Below, in pieces: positions 20,944 to 31,300 of a stretch of 64,000 bases of DNA. Below the pieces are notes generated by a model, which was not told the DNA's origin, searched no databases, and worked only from the letters and a program-made list of their open reading frames with translations. This stretch comes from Crocodylus rhombifer (taxonomy: Eukaryota; Chordata; Crocodylia; Crocodylidae). How positions within the stretch are numbered: position 1 is the stretch's first letter; every line of letters begins with the position of its first letter. Position numbers and translations under genes: made by a program. Location of the stretch: NCBI GenBank assembly GCA_038503035.1, contig JAVSML010001007.1:30475-94474 (forward strand). Reading direction: 5' to 3'.

Positions 20944-23900
20944 TCACACTTGAGTCACCAGGCGCTTGTTGGATTGCTCAAGGCCCAAGGACATCAGCTG
21001 GCCGCCATCCACATACACCACCCCATCCAGAAGCTTAGAGGTGGGTGGGACCACAGCGCTGTCTTGCTGTTGCTTCTCCTCCCTTTGGTGGGCCTTTTCC
21101 TGGAGGGCAGGGGGTGCAGGGGATGGGGGCAGATGGTAGGGGCAGGTGGTGACATGGGTGTACTGGCCTTGCTCCTCACAGTCGATCTCCCGATGATAGA
21201 AGTAGCTGAAGTTGGAAACGATGACAGGCACTGGGAGGGAGATGGTGAGGACACCAGCAATGGCACACAGCGAGCCCACGATCTTGCCACCCACTGTCTC
21301 GGGGGACATGTCACCGTAGCCCACAGTTGTCATGGTGACCACAGCCCACCAGAAGGCCTCAGGGATGCTGGTGAACTTTGTATCCTCATGGTCAGCCTCA
21401 GCGAAGTACACGGCGCTGGAGAAAAGGATGACACCAATGAAGAGGAAGAAGATGAGGAGGCCCAGTTCTCGCATGCTGGCTTTGAGGGTCTGCCCTAGGA
21501 TCTGCAACCCTTTGGAGTGCCGGGACAGCTTAAAGATGCGGAAGACCCGGACCAGGCGAATGACCCTGAGGATGGCCAGGGACATGGCAGGCTGGCCAAC
21601 ACCACGTTGTCGGGCGAACTCAGTGCCCAGTGCCACAAAGTAGGGGATGATGGCCACGAAGTCAATCATGTTCATGATGTTCTTGAAGAAGGCTGGTTTG
21701 CTGGGGCTGGCCAGGAACCGCACTGCCAGCTCAAAGGAGAACCAGCAGATGCAAATGGTCTCCACGATGAAGAAGGGGTCTTCGAACTGGCTTTTTGAGC
21801 TCCGTAATGAGGGGTGGCTGCTGTTCCCCCGGTGATGGTGCAGCTGTTGGGGGGACAGAGAGAAAGGAGGAAGTCAGGAGGGGACAGGAGGACCCCAGGG
21901 ACCTCTGGCTTCCCCCATGCCAGGCTCATCCATGTGCTTGACTGGGTTGTGGAAGCGGTGGGGGAGTCAGTTAACTTAATGGCTCATTATCATCTCCCCC
22001 ATCCCTTCTAAACTCTTCATTCCACAGGTATTAACATCCTCTCTTCTTTTTTAATAGTCTTGATGTTCCACCAGTCAAGCCTAGCCATTCTGCTGGGTGT
22101 TCACTGCTCCTGGTAATGAAGCTCCTATTTCACAGCCCTGCAGATTGCTTTTCATAGTTTCATAGTTGGTAAGGTCAGAAGGGACCTGAGCAGATCATCA
22201 TGTCCAACCCCCTGCTATGGCAGGAAAGAGTACTGGGGTCAAACGACCCCAGCAAGGTGATTGTCAAGCCCTGTCTTAAAGACCCCCAAGGTAGGAGCCA
22301 GCACCACTTCGCTTGGAAGTTGGTTCCAGATCCTAGCTGCCCTGACAGTGAAGTAGTGCCTCCTGATGTCTAATCTGAATTTACCCTCTGCCAGGTTGTG
22401 ACCGTTATTTCTAGTCACTCCTGGTAGTGCTCGGGGGAACAGGGACTCCCCCAGTGCCTGCTGGTCCCCTCTGACTAGTTTGTAACAGGCCACTAGATCC
22501 CCCCTCAGCCTTCTCTTATGGAAGCTGAACAGGTTCAGGTCCCGTAGCCTCTCTTTGTAGGGCCTGCCCTGCTGTCCCCGATCATGCGAGTGCCCTCCTC
22601 TGGACCCTCTCCATGTTGTCCACATCCCTCCTAAAGTGTGGCGCCCAGAACTTTTAACTCATTCCAATTAAGTTATATCTGTCTTTCCTTCATCTTAAAC
22701 TGAATAATACAGCCCTGGGTCCCTAGTATTCTAGTAAAGCTTCTAGTTAATTTTTAACTGGAGAAAAATATGTGTTGTTTTATATGTGATGAGATACCTC
22801 GCTATCTGCACCCCCCTTTCCAAAATCCTAGATTTGCCCATGAGTGGGGATACCAGGCTTGGCTGGGCCTGTGTCTCTGTTCTGAGGTGAGGGGGACATT
22901 GGTTGTCTGTTGGGAGAGGCAGGCTGGAGGCAGAGGGAGCATTTCCAGGTGTTACATCCCACCCACTATCTAGGACTTCATAGATTGCCCATTTGCAGTA
23001 GCTCAGAGGGTGTGGGGTCCCCTGGGATACCTGCTGGGGTGGAAGGATAGTAGGACCTGGAGGGTGAGTAATAGTACCTGGGAGATGCCATTGGGAGAGG
23101 TGTCTGGGGGCCAGGATGCCTGGGTTCTATCTCAGCATTGGGAAGGGAGGGGTCCTGTAGGTTAGAGTCGGGGACTCTTGGAGCCAGGACATATGGTTTT
23201 TTTCCCAGCTCTGGATGGGGAGCGGAGCCTGGTGGGCAAGAGCAAGGGGCTGGGAGCTGGGACACCTGGGTTGTCTCCCACTTTGGGAAGGGAAGCTGAA
23301 GCTGCAGTTGGCATAGCCAGCCATTGCACGTATCCCAGAATTTGGGCACAGTGTCTGGGAGCAAAGGACACTGGGACCAGGCTGGCAGTGGGTGGCACTG
23401 GCTGGGGAGAGGTTCTATGGCTCAGTAGTGGCATGACAGTGCATGGTGGACCATGGCATGGTAACTGTGCCAGCCTTCCCCCACCTCCTGTGTGGTATGC
23501 CTCACACAGGGAATCCCCGCCACAGGCAAGACATCCCTGGCACTCGCCTTCAAAGGCAGCAAATTTACAACCATTATCTCTTCACTGTCCCATCTCTGCC
23601 AGCCAGGAAAGGGGTACTGGGGGGAGGATGGGGGTGCATGGCTCACACAGCCCTAGATCAGGTGACACCAGGCGGCAGGCACCAGCTAAGGGCTGCTAAT
23701 CCTGCCAGCTGCTCCTGGGCGGGACACCTCAGAGCACAGCCAGTCAGCAAGTTAACACCATGCCCTGCAGAACAGGCTGGGGGACTAGCCTGCTGGGACA
23801 TCAGGATGCCTGAGTTCTATCCCAGCTTGGGGAGGGGAATGGGCTTTAGGGGCTGTAGTAGGAATGGAGCCAGGAGGGACTGGCAGCCAGGACACCTGGG

Positions 23901-24985
23901 TTCTATCCCACCTCTGTGAGGGGTGAGGGGAAACTCAGGCTGATACTTGAGTTGGGGTGAGGGGGCTGGGTGTCCCTCTTCACTGACCCACAGGGACTTC
24001 AGGCAGAGAGGATGCTGGAACTGGGTTAGCCAGAGGTGGTGGAGTAACAATAAGGTTGGGACCTAGGGATGAGATGGCTAGAAGCTGATGGGGACCAAAG
24101 GACCAGGTGCTACCTTGTCTATGCTGGCAGGGCAATGCCATGCTTGTCCCACCTTATTGATCAGGTAAAGAGGATGCTGGGATTGGGTTGGTGGGGACAG
24201 AGTGGGGTTGGTGAGGGAGACCACAGTGGGGTTGTAGGGCATTGGGGGCAGCTGTCGGCTGGTGAGGGCAGAAGGGATGGGGTGCAAGGGCTAATGGGAC
24301 TCCAGGACTGGCTGTTGGGCAGACTGGACTGTGGCATTGGGGTGGAGACATCACCCACTGGCTCTTGGGGACAAAGGGACCCAGCCAAAGGGTCCAGACA
24401 CCCCTGCTCTCTTTCCCTGTCACTCACCGGGAGGGAAATATCTTGCTCATCCCGGAACTCAGGTAGGGTCTCAAGGCAGAAGATGACGATGGAGATAAGG
24501 ATGACAAGGACGGAGATGATAGCGATGATGCGAGCAGCCTGTGAGCTTTCAGGGTACTCAAAAAGCAGCCACACCTGCTTAAGGAACTCCCGCTCGGGCA
24601 ATGCCCGCTCCTCCTCCTTGATGAAGCCCTCATCCTCCCGGAACTTAGTGAGGGCATCTTCGCCCAGCTGGTAGAACTTGAGCTCCTCCAGAAAGATGTC
24701 GATGGGCACGTTGGCAGGGCGCCGCAGCCGCCCACCTGACTGATAGTAGTACAGGATGGAGTCGAAGCAGGGCCGGTTGCGGTCGAAGAAATACTCGTTG
24801 CGCAGTGGGTCAAAGTAGTGCACCCTGCGCCGAGGGTCACCTAGTAGCGTGTCAGGAAACTGGCGCAGCGTCTTGACCTGCGTCTCAAAGCGCAGCCCTG
24901 AGACATTGATGACCACCCGCTCACAGCAGTCCTTGTGTGGGCACAGTGGGTAGGGGCCCCCTGGCTCAGCCAGGGGCTTCTCCAT
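20944..24985 (-). CDS. KCNA7: Voltage-gated potassium channel Kv1.7
   Basis: This is a Shaker-type (Kv1) channel subunit, forming tetramers in the plasma membrane. There are two coding exons: 24985-24428 and 21843-20944, joined in phase 0 (CCG|CTG), with TGA at 20944-20946, giving 485 residues (488 if the ATG at 24994 is used; human starts ME, so 24985 is preferred). Exon 1 holds the T1 domain ([40 protein letters not shown]) and S1 ([20 protein letters not shown]). Exon 2 holds S2 ([17 protein letters not shown]), S3, the S4 voltage sensor ([19 protein letters not shown]), S5, the selectivity filter TVGYGD and S6 with PVPVIVSNF. The C-terminus VTQV is a PDZ ligand; human ends VTEV. Human KCNA7 also has a coding intron between S1 and S2, unlike the intronless KCNA1-6. 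The intron holds short repeats and a CR1 piece. No breaks. Confidence 0.97.
21990..22830. repeat. A/T-rich interspersed element, copy B, split by a CR1 piece
   Basis: The left half (about 21990-22155) and right half (about 22650-22830) match the two ends of copy A at 14420-15020. Between them sits a minus-strand CR1 3' fragment. The middle of copy A (about 14600-14860) is not recognisable here. This suggests CR1 inserted into an already resident element, with loss or divergence of the middle. Confidence 0.65.
22153..22650 (-). mobile_element. CR1 LINE 3' fragment
   Basis: The minus strand reads the carboxyl end of CR1 ORF2 ([50 protein letters not shown]). It is followed by the CR1 3' tail (GGTCCCTTCTGACCTTACC then AACTATGAAACTATG-like). 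It matches the 3' part of the longer element at 61000-61489 in opposite orientation. Heavily truncated at the 5' end and not functional. Confidence 0.9.
22831..24427. other. Remainder of the KCNA7 intron
   Basis: The tRNA-like short repeat has copies at about 23090-23290 and 23790-23930, including CTGGGTTCTATC and CCAGGACACCTGGGTT phrases. No extra exon is seen. Confidence 0.4.
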
Positions 24986-24994
24986 GTCTGGCAC

Positions 24995-26626
24995 ACTCAG
25001 GGCGTGGGGCTGGGAGCCATGGGCCAGTGGGTGGCGGCTCCCTACTGTGGCCTGGGCCCCTTTATCCGGCCTCAGCTTCTCTTTCCGCTGATGCGTCTCG
25101 TCTCTCCTACCGTGGGTTCCCCCCTCCCTTCGTTTCTGGCACTGACACGGTCCTTAGTTCACTCCACAAATCCCACCCCCCACCTCACTCACTCCACTCT
25201 GTTTCCCCACTGCTCTGACCAGCTCCTTCTGTTCCACTACCGTCCTCCCCTACAGGCGCTTTCCTCCTCTTCCCGTTTTTCTCTCCTCCTTTTTCTCTCT
25301 CTCCCAGCTCGTTTTTTTCTAATGGACCAGTCTTATCCCCTCCACTTTCCACCTCAGGACCCTCCTAGCAGCCCCTCTGCTTGGCATTCCCTTCTTTTCT
25401 GCTGCTCCCCCCTACCCGCCCCCAGGTTCTTTACCCCAGACTGTTCTGTCCATCTGTCCGTCCCAATGCCAGTGCCCGGGGTCCTCTGCCTGTAAACACT
25501 TTCTCAAACCAGGGAGGTGTCATGTTGCTGGGCTGCACAGACTCCCAGCCCCCCTGTGCCAAAATTCAGTACCCGCCCCCTCCCCACTGCCCTTCCCACC
25601 CCAGCCACGCTTAGCTCTGGGGGTGCTAAAAATAGCAGGGGGAGGACAACTCCCGAGGACAGGGTTGCAAAGGAAGGCAGGGCACCTGGGGTGCAGGAAG
25701 CCTGGACGCCTGGGTTCTCACCCAGCTCTGAGAGGGGAGTGGAGTCTAACAGAGGAAGAGAAGACTGGAAGCCAGGACTCCTGGGTTTGATGCCAGCTCT
25801 GGGAGGGAAGTGGGGTCTGGAAGATGGGTCTGGGTGTAAGATGAGGGTCAAGGCCATAGGTTATAGACACTGGTGTACTTTCCCTCACAAGCAGGGAGAG
25901 GTGTTTAGGAACAGCATGCTTGTTTGGGTGGTTTGACACCTCCCAGGCAGTAATTCCTAAGAAACCTAATTAAACATGACACAGTTAATTAACCTAGTAA
26001 ACTCAGAGCTGGAGCTGGAACCCAGGAGTACTGGCTCCATGCCTTCCTGCTCTAACCCGCCAACCCCAATTCTCTTCCCAGAGCTGGGAGAGAACCCAGG
26101 TGCTCTAACTCCCAGCTCCCCCTGGTCTCACCCCCAGACTGCACTCCCCTTCCAGAGCTGCAATAGGACCCATCCTGGCTCCCAATCCCCTGCCTTGCTC
26201 TAACTCACCAGACTTCATCCTTCTCACTGTTTCAGACACCTTCTGCTCCCCCCTGCTTGCTCTCTGTGTGTGGTGGGTAAGTGTCCCAGGGATGACCATT
26301 GTAACAGGGGCACAGCTGTTTAAATGCATGTTAAGGTTTGTGTAGAAATGCTTATCCAGGATGCTTTAGATATATATATATATATATATATTCCCCCCCC
26401 AAAAAAAACAAAACAAAAAACAACAGGTCAGTGTCCCTTCCAGGTGAATGGTGTCCTCTTATGCTCCCCACATAGAGCTGTTATCTCTTTCTCCCTCTTC
26501 AGGCCACTGGGCCTTACCAGAGGCAGGCCTGGGACATATGGGGCCCAGGGGCATCACTGGGCCAGGCCTGGGGTATGGAGGCTCTTGTGATTCAATGGTT
26601 TGTAAGACATACGTCAGAGGTCTTTG
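24995..26626. other. KCNA7-SNRNP70 intergenic, first part
   Basis: The KCNA7 5' region is C/T-rich (25100-25500). TRNA-like short-repeat copies lie at 25680-25820 and 26000-26180. A (TA)n run is at 26371-26390 followed by a C-run and A-rich tract. No exon is seen. Confidence 0.4.
25626..25635 (+). promoter_or_regulatory. MEF2 consensus site upstream of KCNA7
   Basis: CTAAAAATAG is a perfect match to the MEF2 consensus YTAWWWWTAR. It lies about 640 bp upstream of the KCNA7 start codon. Mammalian KCNA7 is expressed in skeletal muscle and heart, where MEF2 acts. The use of this site is inference. Confidence 0.4.
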
Positions 26627-27805
26627 CACTGGTTGCTATAGCATAAATCAGGGGTTGTCACCCTGCTTTCTGAGCCACTGGTTAGGGATTTTACTCTGGT
26701 TGCTATGGTACAGGTCAGGGATCATTGCCCCAGTTGCTATGGCATGGGTCAGAGGTAATCGTTGTGGTTACTATAGGACAGATCAGCCATCAATGCTCTG
26801 GTTGCTATAGCAGAGGTCAGGGGTTCTGGTTACTATGGCATGAGTCAAGGATCATTGTCCAGTTGTTATGGCACAGACCTGAGGTTGTTCCCCTGTTGCT
26901 ATGGCATGGATTAGGGGTGATCATTCTGGTTGCTATGGAAATGGTCAGGGATTGTTGTCTCAGCTGGCAGAGGTCTTTGCCCTGGTTACTATGGCATGGG
27001 TCACGGTTCATTGCCATATTTGCTATGGCCTGGGTCAGAGCTTATTGTTGTGGTTACTATGGCATGGGTCAGGTGGCACTGCTGCTTTTGCTATGGCATA
27101 AGTCACAGACCATTGCCCTTGTTGCTGTGGCTTGGATCAGGGGCCATTTCTTCAGTTTCCATGGCATGGGTCAGGACTCATTGCCCTGGTTTCTAAGGCC
27201 TGGGTCAGGGGTCATTGTTGTGATTACTATGGCACAGGTCAGCAGTCACTGTTCTGTTGCCAGAGGAGCCATGTACGTGGGGGCCCAAGGACACTGGCCC
27301 CCCCATGTGAAGTGGGGTGTCACCTGAGATGCATAAAATTTTCCACATGTCCATCATCTTAGGGCCTGGGGTGCTAGGCCCCAGCTTCTGTGGTGTGGGT
27401 CAGGGTCATTGTGTGGTTGCAATGGCACAGGCCTGGGGTTGTTTCTCCAGTTGCAGTCCTTGTCCTGGTTACTAGGGCCTAGGTCAGGGGTCATTCTTGT
27501 TTGTATGGGTCAGCAGTTGTGGTTCTGGGTGCTGTGGCACAGGACAGGGATCATTGCCCCAGTTGCTTTGACACAGGTCAGGTTCTGGTTGTTAAGGCAT
27601 GAGTTGGGGTCATGGTTTTGGTTGCTAAGGCACAGGTCAGGGGTCATTGCCTTAGTTGCTATGGCACAGGTCTGGAGTCATGGTTTGGGTTGCCAAGGCA
27701 CTGGTAAGGGGTCACTGGCCAAGTTGCTATGGCCCAGGTCAGGGGTCATGGCTCCGGTTGCTATGGCACAGGTCCAGGGCCGTCACCCTGGTTGCATGGC
27801 ACTGA
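26627..27805 (+). repeat. ~33-bp minisatellite with RFX-half-site-like core upstream of SNRNP70
   Basis: About thirty diverged units of roughly 30-35 bp have the form GGTTGCTATGGCAYRGGTCA plus GGGRTCATTGCCC. There is a short interruption at about 27270-27400. The core GTTGCYATGG resembles one half of the RFX X-box. The array ends a few tens of bases before the SNRNP70 CpG-rich promoter. Long frames through it (26725-27327, 27409-27945) are compositional. Confidence 0.85.
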
Positions 27806-27809
27806 CCCG

Positions 27810-28359
27810 GGGCTGTCCCCGTACTGTCACGTGGCTCCGCCTCGCCGTGATCCGGGACTATTTTCCGACGGGACCGCGGAAGAATCTAAATGTTGACACT
27901 CACAAACTTATCCGCGAGTCTCGCACCGCCCCCCTCCGAGACTAGGCCCGGCAGCGGAGAGTTCCGGCGCGGTGAGAGGGCTGCGCCTGCGCAGAGCGGC
28001 GGAAGAGCAGGCCCGCGCGAGGCGGCGGCAGCAGCAGCAGGATCTGGGCGGTGGGTGGATGGGCGAGGGCGGGAAGGAGCAGGGGGGCTGGGGGAGAAGG
28101 GAGTGGCGTATGGGGCAGGGGCTGATGTTGGGGAGGAGGGCTCGGGGAGAAGGGAGGGGTGGAAGGCTGGAGGTGGGGTGCGGAAAGGGGCGGGCAGGGC
28201 TCCAGCCCAGTTGGGAGAGGAGGTCGACGGGGGCGGGAGGAGCAGTGGTGTTGTGGGGGGGACGTGGGGGAAGGGGGTCTGCAGCCCAGCAGGGTTCATG
28301 CTGGGGGCAGCGCTCTGTGCAGGCTCGTGACGGGTTGGTGTCTGCTGTTTTCCTGTCAG
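27810..28359 (+). promoter_or_regulatory. SNRNP70 promoter and untranslated first exon
   Basis: A CpG-rich island extends from about 27820 to 28260. It contains an E-box CACGTG (27828-27833), an ETS-like CGCGGAAG (about 27873) and GCGCCTGCGCAG (about 27984), an NRF1-like palindrome. A G/C-rich leader with CAGCAGCAGCAGG ends at a possible donor GGGCG|GTGGGT (28050/28051). The first exon border is a guess; no TATA box is seen, as expected for a housekeeping gene. Confidence 0.55.
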
Positions 28360-28369
28360 ATTCCCCACG

Positions 28370-31300
28370 ATGACGCAGTTCCTCCCCCCCAACTTGCTGG
28401 CGCTCTTTGCCCCCCGAGACCCCATCCCCTACCTGCCCCCTCTGGAGAAGCTGCCCCATGAGAAGCACCACAACCAACCCTACTCTGGCATTGCCCCTTA
28501 CATCCGGGAGTTTGAGGTGAGTGCTCGCTGCTCCCACCCAGCAGCCTAGCTTGGGCTGGCTAATGCTAGACTCTCCCTCTGTTTCTTTGCCCTGAAGCCA
28601 CCAAGTTTTCCCCTGCCAGTTCAGCCCACCTTTATGCCTCCTTGGTGCCCTGCCACTATGCTGCTTTCTCTCTTCCAGGACCCACGAGATGCCCCTCCAC
28701 CCACCCGTGCCGAGACCCGTGAAGAGCGAATGGAGCGGAAGGTACAACTGCCCTGGCAGCTTCAGAAGACCCCGGTGCCCCCTGGTGTTACAGCCAGCAG
28801 TGGTGGGAGGAAAGGGCTGGGGGCATTAAGAAGCCATCCCTGTATTATGTGGCAAAGGGGCAAGTTTGGGTGAAACTTAACTACCACATTCTCTCTAATG
28901 TTCTCTGTTTCTCGTCTCCAGTGATTGCAGCAGAGGAAAAACCCCAGATGTTCTGGGTCTATCTCTGCTGTCTGCTCTAGCCTAGTGGGTTAAAGAGCTG
29001 GGGACCTGGATGTCTGGGTTCTATCCCTAGAGAGGAGGGGAATGGGATTGAGTGGGGTTGAGGAGCTAGGAGCCAGGACTGCTGGGTTGTATTTTGTGGC
29101 AGTTTTGTCCTTGGCCTTGGCTAACTTTGGAGGTGAGGTCCCCAGTAGCTCCATCTACAAGTTGAAGATAACAACCCCTCAGAGCATGTTGAGGGTGAAA
29201 CAGTGGTATCTTTAAAAGTCATTGTTCGTGATCTTTGCCATAGTAACCAGAACAATGACCCCATGACCTAGGCCATAGTAATCAGGGCAAGGGCCCCCAG
29301 TCCTGAGCCATAGCAACTGGGGAAACAACCCCAGGCCTGTGCCATAGCAGCCAGGCAGTTACCTGATGCAGCTCCACCACCTCCCCTGCACCCCCTGGGA
29401 TTACCAGTTCCCCTGAGAGGGGTTTCCAGCACTATCTGGATGTGGGGGAAGCTGCCATCTGTTACCCCATTCACTTTCATTTCTGCAGAGAAGAGAGAAG
29501 ATTGAGCGGAGGCAGCAAGAGGTGGAGAGTGAGCTGAAGATGTGTAAGTGAGGGGGCAAGGTTCCTGCTCAGGTTCCTCTGACCTAGCTCTGCAGCCTCT
29601 GCCCATCCTCCGCTGTGACTTATCCCACTTCTGGCTTGGGTGGGAGGCCACCCAGTGACTGTGGGGATGAGGGGTTCTCTTTGCCCACCTCTCCTTATAC
29701 ATATCCTTGTTTTCTGTCCATCCAGGGGACCCGCACAATGACCCTAATGCACAAGGTGATGCCTTCAAGACCCTATTTGTGGCCAGAGTAGTAAGTGTCT
29801 CCCCTTCTCTTTGCCTCTTATACTGTGTAGATACAGCTTCCATATCACTTACCTGTGTCTGATCTTGGCTGTTATCATTAGGGTGGGGTGGGGGTGGGAT
29901 CCTTTTCCTGGGTTCCTATCCTCTTCCCTTCCCCCACCTCATGATCCTCCTGAATCCTCTTACCAGCCTGTCCTTTAACCCCCGTAGAACTACGACACAA
30001 CAGAGTCCAAGCTGAGAAGAGAATTCGAAGTCTATGGCCCTATCAAGCGGGTAAGAGCCCACCACCTCCTGCGTCTTGCCCACAAAGCTGTTTCAGCTTC
30101 TTCACAGCAAGGAAACCCTAGGCATGGAGACAATGCCAAATTCTGCACCCTTAGTGTGAATCCAAGCCCCCTTTCAGGGCATGTGCCAGTGGCCACCTAC
30201 TGTTGACCCAGCTGTAAACAGGCATCATCTCACTTGTGCTGAGGGTGGGGAAGGCACTTGGCCATGATGCCAGCCCCATTGCTCCCTTACATGTCATTGG
30301 GGTAACCACATAGGCCTGGTGAGCAGCTCAGCACTGGTAGACCTTAATCCCTCCCCACCCCAGGAAAAACTTTTTATCATTTGGTGGCCAATGGTATCCA
30401 CTTGATGGACACTGAATCCAGATACAATGCTTTTTTCCAATCCAAATGTAAGAGCCTTTAACCATGAGAGAAATGGGGTAAGGGGCTGCCTCAGCCTGGG
30501 TCTGTCCTGGAAGATGCTTCTGGTGCAGCCTGAGTCCCTGGGCTCTGTGAAAGGGGATGTGGGTGCCTGTGTTAGTGCCTGCTCTGAATTGTTAGAGGCT
30601 GACTTGTCTCTTGAGCAATTCAGCAGAGTCCCAGCTGAGAATCTGCTCCCTTTTGGCACTACCCTGTTGTGCCCCAGGGTGATGGGAACAGTATTCCACA
30701 AGCCCTTGTGGTAGGTTAAGAGCCTAGCATGTGGCCTCTGCCATGCTGGCTGCCATCAGGGAAAACTCAGGTACTTTGTGTGATGGCTGTGGTTCACCTG
30801 TATGGCAATAGTCTTTAAGGGGATCTTTCCCTCTCCTGGGACTCCAGTGCTGTCCTCCACCCTCTGCCAAGGGGGTGCCAGCAAGTCATCTCCACAGCTG
30901 TCAGGTCCACGTGAGCCACCCAGAGGAATACAAGAGCACCCCCTGCTGGTCAGCACAGATGGAGATTCTGAGGCTGGTTTGGCAATGGGTACATTACCAG
31001 TGTCATCTGTTCCCTCTGCCCTTCCCCAGATCTATATGGTGTACAACAAGAGATCGGGCAAACCACGGGGATACGCCTTCATTGAGTATGAGCACGAGCG
31101 AGACATGCACTGTAAGTACCATCCCTCCCTGAGCCACCGTACCTCTCGGTAAACCTCCTTCGCATGTCCTCGCCTAAAAACGTTCCCAAGCCGCTCTTGG
31201 TGGGGTGGGGGTAGGGCCCAGCTTCTCCTGCCAGGTAAGTACGGAGCAGAGGGATGCCACGTGGGCTGCAGTGCACATCTGCCTCCACCCCACGGTTCAT

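Noticed and set aside
26725..27945. Plus-strand frames of 200 and 178 codons before SNRNP70
   Set aside because: Periodic translation of the 33-bp array.
27886..28747. Minus-strand frames of 179 and 279 codons at the SNRNP70 promoter
   Set aside because: Antisense of a CpG island and exon 2; compositional Pro/Ser-rich frames.
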